Positions 17,508-24,501 of a DNA stretch of 34,907 bases are shown here, one piece after another. The DNA is from Methylobacterium indicum (lineage in GTDB: Bacteria > Pseudomonadota > Alphaproteobacteria > Rhizobiales > Beijerinckiaceae), in contig NZ_JTHF01000114.1 of the NCBI RefSeq assembly GCF_001043895.1, forward strand, positions 1-34,907. The letters are read 5' to 3'. The notes under the pieces were generated by a model. The model did not search any database, was not told the DNA's origin, and saw only the letters and a program-made list of their open reading frames with translations. Position 1 is the first letter of the stretch; each line of letters opens with the position of its first letter. The position numbers were made by a program, and so were the translations under genes.

Positions 17508-17732
17508 CTGCCTATGCCTCCTCGGCCTTTGTTGTGCCGGTGCTTGTCCCTGTGTGAGAAGGACTATGCGGGGCGGGAGGGCTTCGACAGGTTAACGGCG
17601 GGATCTGAATCCCTGTTCAGGTTAAAGCCCGGCAACGGGACGGCGTTTCCAAAGCGTTGCGCGGGTGGATCGACGGGAGCTGCGGGTCGCATGACCCCAC
17701 GCGAAAGCTCTGGAGGCCGACGAGCGGGAGGT

Positions 17733-17747
17733 ATATGCTTGGCATAT
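17733..17747. promoter_or_regulatory. Palindromic operator before vapBC
   Basis: ATATGC, TTG, GCATAT form a perfect 6+3+6 inverted repeat ending 19 bases before the vapB start. It includes TATATG/TATGCT, a plausible -10 box. VapB antitoxins usually bind such a site to autoregulate the operon. Confidence 0.6.
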
Positions 17748-17766
17748 GCCATTTCGAGGTGCCAGC

Positions 17767-18024
17767 ATGGCGAGACCGACCCCGATACCGCAGGCGCGGG
17801 AGGTGAAGCTGTTCCGCAACAATCGCAGCCAGGCCGTGCGCATCCCGGCCGAATTCGCCTTGCCCGGGGACCGGGTCCGCATCAGCCGCGATGGCGACCG
17901 CCTCATCCTGGAGCCGATCGGCAAGAAGGACCTTCTGGAGGTCCTGGCGACCCTGGAGCCGATCGAGGAGGATTTCCCAGACTTCGACAAGACGCTGCCG
18001 CCCCTGGACGATGATCCGCTATGA
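17767..18024 (+). CDS. vapB: VapB-type antitoxin (AbrB/SpoVT family)
   Basis: This is an 85-residue antitoxin. The N-terminal swapped-hairpin AbrB/MazE-type DNA-binding domain is recognisable in REVKLFRNNRSQAVRIPAEF followed by ALPGDRVRISRDGDRLILEP. The acidic C-terminal tail (LEPIEEDFPDFDKTLPPL) would wrap and block the PIN-domain toxin. I chose ATG 17767, which has GAGG seven bases upstream, over ATG 17746, which would lie inside the operator palindrome. The stop overlaps the vapC start by four bases (ATGA at 18021). As with other VapBC pairs, the complex probably represses its own promoter through 17733-17747. Confidence 0.92.
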   Translation: MARPTPIPQAREVKLFRNNRSQAVRIPAEFALPGDRVRISRDGDRLILEPIGKKDLLEVLATLEPIEEDFPDFDKTLPPLDDDPL

Positions 18025-18425
18025 GCGGCCCGCGCTTCCTGCTCGATACGAACATCCTCTCCGATCTGATCCGCAACCCGTCCGGTGCCGTGGCCCGGCA
18101 GATCGCACGGGTCGGCAGCAAAGGCATCGCGACGAGCATCGTCTCGGTCGCGGAACTCCGCTACGGCTGCGCGAAGCGGGGGTCGGCTCGCCTTCTCCGT
18201 CAGCTCGAAGCCGTGCTGGCAGCGATCGACGTGGTTCCGTTCGAGACTCCCGCCGATGTCATCTATGGAAGAATTCGCGCCGATCTCGAGGCTGCGGGTC
18301 GGCCGATCGGACCGAACGATCTCCTCATCGCGGCTCAGGCGCTCGCGCTCGAGGTTCCGCTCGTGACGGCGAACGAGGCGGAGTTTCGGCGTATCGGCGG
18401 GCTGTCGGTCGAGAACTGGCTCTGA
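18021..18425 (+). CDS. vapC: VapC-type PIN-domain ribonuclease toxin
   Basis: This is a 134-residue PIN-domain endoribonuclease, the toxin of the VapBC pair; relatives cut initiator tRNA, other tRNAs or rRNA. The acidic active site is complete: Asp9 in FLLDTNILSDL, Glu45 in SVAELRYGC, Asp100 in IGPNDLLIAA and Glu121 in the TANEAEF motif. It is translated from an ATG overlapping vapB. Both genes sit between two long direct repeats of an unrelated gene, so the whole module could be lost by homologous recombination. The gene ends just before the tandem repeats that begin copy B. Confidence 0.94.
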   Translation: MSGPRFLLDTNILSDLIRNPSGAVARQIARVGSKGIATSIVSVAELRYGCAKRGSARLLRQLEAVLAAIDVVPFETPADVIYGRIRADLEAAGRPIGPNDLLIAAQALALEVPLVTANEAEFRRIGGLSVENWL

Positions 18426-18430
18426 CGCAG

Positions 18431-18513
18431 CCCTGTGCCGTCACGCGGCGCGAAAGGGCGAAAGCCTGTCGTCACGCAGCGCAGCAGGGCGAAAGCCCGT
18501 CATCACGCGGCAA
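18431..18513. repeat. Tandem ~30-base hairpin repeats, copy B
   Basis: Three degenerate units start at 18431, 18456 and 18487, of the form GGGCGAAAGCCC, then GTCGTCACGC, then AGCGCAGCA. The two complete units can form a GGGC-GAAA-GCCC hairpin with a GNRA-type tetraloop. The unit sequence is tighter here than in copy A. The last unit runs into the 3' end of the gene at 18503. Confidence 0.7.
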
Positions 18514-18949
18514 TGGCGTAGGCCAGGATCTCCTCCGCCTCGTCGCCCCCGGCCCGCGCCCGGTTGGCCTTGAGGGCAAAGCCGATCAGCACCGCGTCGT
18601 TGGTCTCGGCCTCGCGCACCACCTCGACGGCGATGCGGGCGCCGGTCGCGGTCGGCCCGCGGCCGCAGCCGAGCGAGGCGGCGAGCCAGTGGGCGGTATC
18701 GGCGTCGATGTGCCCGGTCGGGCGCTCGCCCCAGACCGCGAAATCGACCACCGCGGCGACCAGCCAGTCGGCGAAGGCAGCGTCGGCCACCGGGACCGCC
18801 CGGTCGAGGGCGAACAGCATGTCGGCCTCGTCGCGGCAAGTCAGCCCGTCGGGCAGCACGGTCCGGCCGAGCTCGCGCACGTCCTCGAGGCCGAGGGTGC
18901 CGGCAGCCAGGATACGGTTGCAGAAGTGTTGCAGCGAAGCGTTGATCAT
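18503..18949 (-). CDS. Uncharacterised alphaproteobacterial protein, copy B of duplicated gene
   Basis: This is the paralogue of 17061-17507. By eye the two genes differ at nine bases in eight codons, and only one changes the protein (GGT in A, GCC in B: Gly to Ala). Start, upstream region and length (148 residues) are the same, so both look intact and expressible. The function is unknown. It lies downstream of the convergent vapC and is followed at 19198 by the L,D-transpeptidase gene region. Confidence 0.75.
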   Translation of the reverse strand: MINASLQHFCNRILAAGTLGLEDVRELGRTVLPDGLTCRDEADMLFALDRAVPVADAAFADWLVAAVVDFAVWGERPTGHIDADTAHWLAASLGCGRGPTATGARIAVEVVREAETNDAVLIGFALKANRARAGGDEAEEILAYAIAA

Positions 18950-19133
18950 CTGCCTATGCCTCCCCGGCCTTTGTTGTGCCGGTGCTTGTCCCTGTGTGAG
19001 AAGGACTATGCGGGGCGGGAGGGCTTCGACAGGTTAACGGCGGGATCTGAATCCTTGTTCAGGTTAAAGCCCGGCAACGGGATGGCGTTGCCAAAGCGTT
19101 GCGAGGAACGGGCGATTGCGATCCGGCATGGTC

Positions 19134-19159
19134 CCCGGCAGACCGGATCGTCTGCCGGG
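19134..19159 (-). terminator. Hairpin after the L,D-transpeptidase gene
   Basis: CCCGGCAGAC pairs perfectly with GTCTGCCGGG around a six-base loop, about 40 bases beyond the transpeptidase stop on the minus strand. There is no T-tract, so it may slow or stabilise the transcript end rather than act as a classical terminator. Confidence 0.45.
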
Positions 19160-19197
19160 AAGCGGCCCCATACGAGGCCTGATCAAGAGGAGCCGTC

Positions 19198-19797
19198 CTA
19201 CCGCACGATCACCTTCGCGTCCGCGCCGACCCGGTTGTACAGGTCGACCACGTCGATGTTGCGCATGCGGATGCAGCCGGAGGAGGCCGCCTGGCCGATC
19301 CGCTCCGGCTCGTTGGTGCCGTGGATGCGGTAGAGCGTGTCCTTGCCGGTACCGTCCGCCAGGTAGAGGGCGCGGGCGCCGAGAGGGTTGGCGGGACCGC
19401 CCTGCATCGCGTGGACGTGGGGCCAGCGCTTGATCATCTCGGCCGGCGGGTGCCAGTCCGGCCAAGCGGCCTTGCGGAAGATCCGCGCCGTGCCGGACCA
19501 GCCATAGGCCTCGTCGCCCACGGTGACGCCGTAGCGGATCGCCTTGCGGTCGGGCAGGACATAGTAGAGCTGGCGCTCCTTCGTCTCGACCACGATGGTG
19601 CCGGGGGCCTCGGCCGTAGGATCCTCGATCATGTAGCGGGCGAAGCGCCGGTCGACCTCGGGCTCCGGCACCATCGCCATCCACTCCTTGTCCCGGGCCG
19701 ACAATTCGGGATCGGGCGTGGCGCGATACATGCAGCCCGGCAGCGCCAGGAGGGCCCCCGTCAGAACGAGCGCGAGGGCGGGGCGGGGGCGGCGCAT
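19198..19797 (-). CDS. L,D-transpeptidase (YkuD domain) lipoprotein
   Basis: This is a 199-residue L,D-transpeptidase that would form 3-3 cross-links in, or attach proteins to, peptidoglycan in the periplasm. The N-terminus is a lipoprotein signal (MRRPRPALALVLTGALLALPGC) with lipidated Cys22. The YkuD domain covers about residues 65-199, with catalytic His159 in RIHGTNEP and nucleophile Cys175 in ASSGCIRMRN. ATG 19797 is chosen because the signal peptide begins there; AAGG lies ten bases upstream. A longer frame continues upstream but lacks secretion features. It is divergent from the deacetylase gene at 19994. Which linkage it makes cannot be told. Confidence 0.92.
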   Translation of the reverse strand: MRRPRPALALVLTGALLALPGCMYRATPDPELSARDKEWMAMVPEPEVDRRFARYMIEDPTAEAPGTIVVETKERQLYYVLPDRKAIRYGVTVGDEAYGWSGTARIFRKAAWPDWHPPAEMIKRWPHVHAMQGGPANPLGARALYLADGTGKDTLYRIHGTNEPERIGQAASSGCIRMRNIDVVDLYNRVGADAKVIVR

Positions 19798-19993
19798 CGG
19801 GGAAAAACCTTGTCGAGCAGGCGAATCAGTCGTCCTCGACGGTAAAGCGTGGCCTTTGGCGCGCGAAGCGAAGAGGCGCGCCGCTGTGCACGATGCCGGC
19901 CGTGTGTTGCGTCGGGGCCATGGCCCTGCCACGGTGCTCCCCAGGGATGGGCCGTCGCACGACCGGCCCGGGGGAACGCGCGAAGCGGGCACG

Positions 19994-20923
19994 ATGACGA
20001 CGCTCTATCTCTGCCATCCGGCTTCCCTCGACCACGACACGCCGCCGGGCCACCCCGAGCGGGCCGACCGAATCCGGGTGATCGAGCGGGCCCTGGAGGA
20101 CGAGCGCTTCGCGGCTCTCGTGCGCGAGCAGGCGCCGCTCGCCGACCTCTCGGTCGCGGGGCTCGCCCACCCGGAGAACTACGTCGCGGCCATCGCCGCC
20201 GTGGCGCCGGACGAGGGGCTGGTCGGCATCGATTCCGACACCGTGATGTCCCCGGGCTCGCTGGAGGCGGCGCGCCGGGCGCTCGGGGCCGCGGTGCGGG
20301 CGGTCGACGAGGTGATGGAGGGCCGCGTCGCCAACGCCTTCGCGGCGATGCGCCCGCCCGGCCACCACGCCGAGCGCGAGCGCGCCATGGGCTTCTGCCT
20401 GTTCAACACCGCCGCGGTGGCGGCCCGCCACGCGCGCCGGCACCACGGCGCCGCCCGGGTGGCGCTGGTCGATTGGGACGTCCACCACGGCAACGGCTCG
20501 CAGGACATCTTTTGGGACGATCCGAGCGTGCTCTACGCCTCGACCCACCAGATGCCGCTGTTTCCCGGCACCGGCGCGCCCTCCGAGCGCGGCGAGCACG
20601 ACACCATCGTCAACGTGGCGCTGCATGCGGGGGACGACGGCGACACCTTCCGGGAGGCCTTCAGCCACGGCGTGCTGCCGCGCCTCGAGGCGTTCCGCCC
20701 CGACCTGATCGTGATCTCGGCCGGGTTCGACGCCCATTGGCGCGATCCTCTCGCCAACCTGAAGCTCACCGAGGCCGACTTCGCCTGGGCGACCCGGGCC
20801 GTGATGGAGATCGCCGACCGCCGCTGCGGCGGCCGGGTCGTCTCGCTGCTCGAAGGCGGCTACGATCTCATCGGCCTGTCGAAGTCGGTCGCCGCCCATG
20901 TCGAGACCCTGATGGGGCGGTGA
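19994..20923 (+). CDS. Histone-deacetylase-family zinc hydrolase
   Basis: This is a 309-residue class II-like bacterial member of the arginase/deacetylase superfamily. Bacterial relatives act on acetylated polyamines, acetoin-pathway proteins or small amides; the substrate here is unknown. Conserved active-site elements are in order: HPERADRI near the N-terminus, the paired histidines in MRPPGHHAER, the zinc ligands in DWDVHHGNGSQDIFW, SAGFDAHW, and the C-terminal EGGYDL with the glycine-tyrosine of the active site. ATG 19994 matches the family N-terminus (TTLYLCHPASLDHDTPPGHP). The gene stands alone; the next 254 bases (20924-21177) hold nothing I recognise. Confidence 0.93.
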   Translation: MTTLYLCHPASLDHDTPPGHPERADRIRVIERALEDERFAALVREQAPLADLSVAGLAHPENYVAAIAAVAPDEGLVGIDSDTVMSPGSLEAARRALGAAVRAVDEVMEGRVANAFAAMRPPGHHAERERAMGFCLFNTAAVAARHARRHHGAARVALVDWDVHHGNGSQDIFWDDPSVLYASTHQMPLFPGTGAPSERGEHDTIVNVALHAGDDGDTFREAFSHGVLPRLEAFRPDLIVISAGFDAHWRDPLANLKLTEADFAWATRAVMEIADRRCGGRVVSLLEGGYDLIGLSKSVAAHVETLMGR

Positions 20924-21177
20924 GAGCGGGGGCGATCCGCGCCGCCCGTCGGATCGGCCCGGTCTCGACGACGCACCGCGACAGCCGGGGCTCGCCACGG
21001 ACCGGAATCCCGGTCGCCCGAACACGAATGTCGCGAATCGACTGCAGCGTCCGCTCCTCCCTCCCCCGTGCCGTCGTCAGCCGGGAGTTTCGAACCCCCT
21101 TGAAACGGGCCCGGGAGGATACCGAGGACGGCCATAGGCCGGATCGTGCCGACGGGCACGCTCCGCTCGGCGCCGGT

Positions 21178-21750
21178 TCAGACCAGCAGCGCGTGGACCC
21201 CTCCGGCCAATCCCACCACAAGCCCGAAGCACACGAGCGTGACCAGCGCCGCGGCGGGCCCCGGCAGGTCGAGGATCGCCCGGGCGGCGCGACCGTGCAG
21301 CCATAGCGCTACCATCACGAAGGCGGCGGCATACAGTTCCGCGAGACCCGGCGTGGCGAGACCGAGGAGCAGCAGGCTGCCCGGCAGGGTCAGCACCACC
21401 AGCCCCGCCGCCAGGCACCAGTTGGTGACGACCACGAAGGGCACGTAGACCCGGGTCCGGCCGAGACGGCGCAGGACCGCGATCATGGCGAGCGGCACCG
21501 CGAGGAAGCCCGCGGCGATCCCGGCGATCGCCGCCAGGGTGACGTGGTCGAGCCGAAAGAGCGCCGTGCCGGTCCCGCGCTCCAGGGCGAGCGCCACCGT
21601 GAGGGCCGGGGCGGTCAGCCAGACGGCCCCGAAGGAGCGCCAGAAGCCGCGCTCGCTCATGTCGAAATGGCGCAGGGCATCGGGCCGTCGGCCCATCAGC
21701 CCGGCGGTGCCGCGCAGCGAGCGGGCCACATCGTCAGCGCTCAGGAACAT
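21178..21750 (-). CDS. Small integral membrane protein downstream of dapE
   Basis: I do not recognise a named family. The 190-residue product has a soluble N-terminus (to about residue 40) and then five or so hydrophobic helices, including WLTAPALTVALALERG, AAIAGIAAGFLAVPLAMIAV, a segment around VVTNWCLAAGLVVLTL and a last one at VTLVCFGLVVGLAGG. It has no signal peptide or catalytic motif, so a transporter accessory or structural role is a guess. It follows dapE by 51 bases on the same strand and is probably co-transcribed. Its GGAGG ribosome-binding site, six bases before ATG 21750, lies in the arm of a perfect hairpin (21752-21776). Confidence 0.7.
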   Translation of the reverse strand: MFLSADDVARSLRGTAGLMGRRPDALRHFDMSERGFWRSFGAVWLTAPALTVALALERGTGTALFRLDHVTLAAIAGIAAGFLAVPLAMIAVLRRLGRTRVYVPFVVVTNWCLAAGLVVLTLPGSLLLLGLATPGLAELYAAAFVMVALWLHGRAARAILDLPGPAAALVTLVCFGLVVGLAGGVHALLV

Positions 21751-21751
21751 C

Positions 21752-21776
21752 GGCGGCCTCCGGGATCGAGGCCGCC
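21752..21776 (-). promoter_or_regulatory. Hairpin covering the ribosome-binding site of the membrane-protein gene
   Basis: GGCGGCCTC pairs perfectly with GAGGCCGCC around a seven-base loop. On the minus-strand transcript the 3' arm contains most of the GGAGG Shine-Dalgarno that precedes ATG 21750. It could lower translation relative to dapE or act as an intercistronic RNA stop. Confidence 0.5.
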
Positions 21777-21801
21777 AGATTCAACTTTCGTCTAAGATCG
21801 G

Positions 21802-23001
21802 TCAAGCCTGGCGCTGCGTCGCAGCATTCTGCGGGAAGTACGCGTCGAGCACGCGGCCGACGATCGCCGCCAGCCGGTCGAGGTCGGCGACCGCCACCCG
21901 CTCGTCGATCTGGTGCATCGTCCGCCCGACGAGGCCGAACTCGATCACCGGGCAGGCATTCTTGATGAAGCGCGCATCCGAGGTGCCGCCGGTGGTCGAG
22001 AGGGCGGGCCGGCGGCCGGTCTCGGCCTCGATCGCGTCCGCCACCTGCTCCACGAAGGCGTCGGGCTGGGTCAGGAAGGCGACGGAGTTGGTCGGGCGGA
22101 TATCGAGGCTGTAGCGCACCGTGTTGCCGGCGGCGGCGGCCAGGCGCCGCTCCAGCTCGGCGGCCAGGGTCTCGGGCGTCCAGAGGTCGTTGAAGCGGAT
22201 GTTGAAGGTCGCCCGCGCCTCGGCCGGGATCACGTTGGTCGCCGGATTGCCGACATCCATCGTGGTGAATTCGAGGTTCGAGGCGTCGAAATGCGCGGTT
22301 CCCGCATCGAGCGGCTCGGCCAGCAGCCCCTGCGCCAGGCGCAGGAGGCCGGGAATCGGGTTCTCGGCCCGGTGCGGATAGGCGACGTGGCCCTGGACCC
22401 CGTGCACGGTGAGGTTGGCCGTCAGCGAACCGCGCCGGCCGATCTTGATCATCTCGCCGAGCGTGTCCGGGTTGGTCGGCTCGCCGAGCAGGCAATGGGC
22501 GAAAAGCTCGCCCCGCGCCCGCGCCCAGTCGAGGAGCTTGACGGTGCCGTTCACCGCCGGTCCCTCCTCGTCACCGGTGATCAGGAACGCGATGGCGCCG
22601 CCGAAATCCGGCCCCCGCCGGCCGAGGAAGGCCAGCACCGCCGCCAGCATGCAGGCGATGCCGCCCTTCATGTCGACCGCGCCGCGGCCGAACAGCTCGC
22701 CGCCCTCGATGGCGCCAGCGAACGGGTCGTGGCGCCAGGCCGCGGCGTCGCCCGGCGGCACCACGTCGGTATGGCCGGCAAACAGCAGGCACGGCCCCTC
22801 GCCGAGGCGGGCATAGAGGTTCTCGATGTCGGGCGTGCCCGGCTCCGAGAAGACCGGCCGCTCGACCGTGAATCCGGCCGCGGTCAGGATCTCGGCCAGG
22901 TAGGCGAGCGCCCCGCCCTCCTGCGGCGTCACCGAGGGACAGCGGATCAGCCCCTGGGCCAGGGCCACCGGGGAATGGGCGGAGGATGGGGCGTCGGTCA
23001 C
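21802..23001 (-). CDS. dapE: Succinyl-diaminopimelate desuccinylase
   Basis: DapE (399 residues) hydrolyses N-succinyl-LL-diaminopimelate to LL-diaminopimelate, supplying lysine and peptidoglycan precursors. It is a di-zinc M20 hydrolase. Metal ligands and catalytic residues are visible in [42 protein letters not shown] and the C-terminal [12 protein letters not shown]. The dimerisation (lid) domain lies in the middle, around [17 protein letters not shown]. The likely start is GTG 23001 ([20 protein letters not shown]); the frame extends upstream, but those residues are arginine-rich and not family-like. It is divergent from the moeB-type gene, with 158 bases between, and is followed by a small membrane-protein gene. 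Confidence 0.95.
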   Translation of the reverse strand: MTDAPSSAHSPVALAQGLIRCPSVTPQEGGALAYLAEILTAAGFTVERPVFSEPGTPDIENLYARLGEGPCLLFAGHTDVVPPGDAAAWRHDPFAGAIEGGELFGRGAVDMKGGIACMLAAVLAFLGRRGPDFGGAIAFLITGDEEGPAVNGTVKLLDWARARGELFAHCLLGEPTNPDTLGEMIKIGRRGSLTANLTVHGVQGHVAYPHRAENPIPGLLRLAQGLLAEPLDAGTAHFDASNLEFTTMDVGNPATNVIPAEARATFNIRFNDLWTPETLAAELERRLAAAAGNTVRYSLDIRPTNSVAFLTQPDAFVEQVADAIEAETGRRPALSTTGGTSDARFIKNACPVIEFGLVGRTMHQIDERVAVADLDRLAAIVGRVLDAYFPQNAATQRQA

Positions 23002-23159
23002 GGGGCGGGTCCGCGGGCTCGAGGATCGGTCGCCGCGAGCCGTAGCGCCGAACGCCGCGCAAGAGAACCTGACAAGAGAACCTGACAAGACAACTGCGCA
23101 ACGGAACCGTGCATCCCGAGGGCCTTCCCCGCGCCCGGCCTCTCGCTTAATCAACCCGG

Positions 23160-23939
23160 ATGACCGCGCTCAGCCCCGACGAGATCGAACGCTACGCCCG
23201 CCACATCGTGCTGCGGGAGGTCGGCGGCCCCGGCCAGGTCCGGCTCAAGGCCGCCCGCGTGCTGGTGATCGGGGCCGGCGGCCTCGGCGCACCGCTGATC
23301 CAGTACCTGGCCGCCGCCGGTATCGGCACGATCGGTATCGTCGACGACGACACGGTCTCGCTCTCGAACCTCCAGCGCCAGGTGATCCACGGCACGCCGG
23401 ATATCGGCCGGCCGAAGGTCGAGAGTGCGGCCGAGGCCGTCGCGCGCCTCAACCCGAACGTGCGGGTCGAGACCCACGCCACCCGGCTGACGCCTGAGAA
23501 TGCCGAGGGGCTCATCGCCGGGTACGACCTCGTCGCCGACGGCTCGGACAATTTTTCGACCCGCTACGCCGTCTCGGATGCCTGCTACCGGGCCGGCCGG
23601 CCGCTGGTGACCGCGGCGCTCGGCCAGTTCGACGGCTCGCTCACCACGATCCGGGCCCACGAGACCGGCGCCGACGGCCGGCCGAACCCGACCTATCGCT
23701 GCCTCTTCCCGAGCCCGCCGCCCGCGGGATCGGTGCCGACCTGCGCCGAGGCCGGGGTGCTCGGCGCGCTGGCCGGCCTGATGGGCTCGCTGATGGCGCT
23801 GGAGGTGATCCGCGCCGTCGCGGGTTTCGGCGAGCCGCTGGTCGGGCGCCTGCTGATGGTCGACACCCGGTCGCTACGCTTCGAGACCCTGTCCTATGCC
23901 TGGGACCCGGGCAACCCGCTGAGCGGGACGGAGGGCTGA
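23160..23939 (+). CDS. moeB: MoeB/ThiF/HesA-family adenylyltransferase (E1-like)
   Basis: This is a 259-residue E1-like enzyme that adenylates the C-terminal glycine of a ubiquitin-like sulfur carrier (MoaD for molybdopterin, or ThiS). The nucleotide-binding loop [20 protein letters not shown], the [14 protein letters not shown] segment, the R-x-x-x-K pattern in IGRPKVESA and the SDNFSTRY region are typical, and [11 protein letters not shown] holds the conserved cysteine. The structural zinc site of E. coli MoeB appears lost: the first pair has one cysteine (PTYRCLF) and the C-terminal pair is absent ([11 protein letters not shown]). No rhodanese domain is attached. The ATG at 23160 has no strong ribosome-binding site. 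The symbol rests on the family only; ThiF function is possible. Confidence 0.85.
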   Translation: MTALSPDEIERYARHIVLREVGGPGQVRLKAARVLVIGAGGLGAPLIQYLAAAGIGTIGIVDDDTVSLSNLQRQVIHGTPDIGRPKVESAAEAVARLNPNVRVETHATRLTPENAEGLIAGYDLVADGSDNFSTRYAVSDACYRAGRPLVTAALGQFDGSLTTIRAHETGADGRPNPTYRCLFPSPPPAGSVPTCAEAGVLGALAGLMGSLMALEVIRAVAGFGEPLVGRLLMVDTRSLRFETLSYAWDPGNPLSGTEG

Positions 23940-23985
23940 GGGCAGCCGGCGCGAGATCGACGACGGGATTCGGGAGGACGCCCGC

Positions 23986-24405
23986 ATGAGGCGAACGGGT
24001 CTGATGATTGCCTCGCTGCTCGCCGCCTGTCCGGTCCTGGCGGCGCCGGGGGTGGAGCGCTGGTCGGCGACGAGCACGACCGCCATGGCGATCACTGGCG
24101 ACATCACCCTGTCGCCGACGCGGTTGTCCGCGGCGGGCAAGTCGTTCCCGCTCGCGATCGCGGCCGATGATCCGGCCTTCGGCACCACCACGGGGCCGGT
24201 GCCCGCCCGCATCCTCAAGGTGACGCGGCCGGCCGATCCGGTTCTGCTGCGCGGCAATCGGCTGTGCGGCTCGCCGGTACGCTGGATCGTCGTCTACCGG
24301 AGCGATGCCGGCCGCTCGCTGAACCTCGCCGCCTTCACGGGCGAGGCGCGCCCGACCGGCGAGTCAGGCCCGAGCCTCTGCGGGACGTTTCTGTACGGGC
24401 GATGA
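23986..24405 (+). CDS. Small secreted protein of unknown function
   Basis: This is a 139-residue hypothetical protein. A clear signal peptide (MRRTGLMIASLLAACPVLAA) should send it to the periplasm. The mature part has two cysteines (GNRLCGSPVRW and PSLCGTFLY) spaced to form a disulfide and is rich in beta-strand-like stretches. I do not recognise a domain. A GGAGG sequence precedes the ATG at 23986 by about eight bases. It follows the moeB-type gene by 46 bases and may be co-transcribed. Two hairpins separate it from the convergent chemotaxis receptor gene. Confidence 0.65.
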   Translation: MRRTGLMIASLLAACPVLAAPGVERWSATSTTAMAITGDITLSPTRLSAAGKSFPLAIAADDPAFGTTTGPVPARILKVTRPADPVLLRGNRLCGSPVRWIVVYRSDAGRSLNLAAFTGEARPTGESGPSLCGTFLYGR

Positions 24406-24450
24406 ATGCCCAGCGGATCGACCGGGCGAGAGCCCCCCGATGACGAGTGA

Positions 24451-24488
24451 GGCCGGGTATCGCCACCCGGCCGACCCCGAATCGGGGT
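24451..24488. terminator. Double hairpin between convergent genes
   Basis: GGCCGGGT/ACCCGGCC (24451-24472, six-base loop) is followed at once by ACCCCG/CGGGGT (24474-24488, three-base loop). They fill the gap between the secreted-protein gene and the convergent chemoreceptor gene, as a bidirectional transcription stop would. Confidence 0.5.
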
Positions 24489-24501
24489 GGAGATCCACTC
24501 C

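Larger units (their letters stand above)
16988..17661. repeat. Direct repeat copy A (duplicated gene plus flanks)
   Basis: This block and 18431-19103 are near-identical at a constant offset of 1442 bases. Identity is about 98% over the gene and its upstream region, and it weakens in the short tandem repeats at the left end. It stops sharply after AAAGCGTTGCG (17651-17661). The two copies have the same orientation and enclose the vapBC module. Confidence 0.9.
18431..19103. repeat. Direct repeat copy B (duplicated gene plus flanks)
   Basis: This is the second copy of the 16988-17661 block, same orientation, offset 1442 bases, ending after AAAGCGTTGCG. Outside the block the sequences on both sides differ from those around copy A. 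It is therefore a direct repeat enclosing about 770 bases of unique DNA (vapBC), not a longer tandem duplication. Confidence 0.9.

Noticed and set aside
17508..17661. Small RNA or riboswitch in the duplicated upstream region
   Set aside because: Conservation between copies is explained by recent duplication. I found no clear structure beyond short stems, and no known riboswitch core.
16988..18513. CRISPR-like array from the ~30-base repeats
   Set aside because: There are only three degenerate units per tract, with no spacers between them and no cas genes. They are contiguous tandem repeats.
16988..19103. Insertion sequence or transposon bounded by the direct repeats
   Set aside because: There is no transposase, no terminal inverted repeats and no target-site duplication. 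The repeat itself is an ordinary gene with its upstream region.
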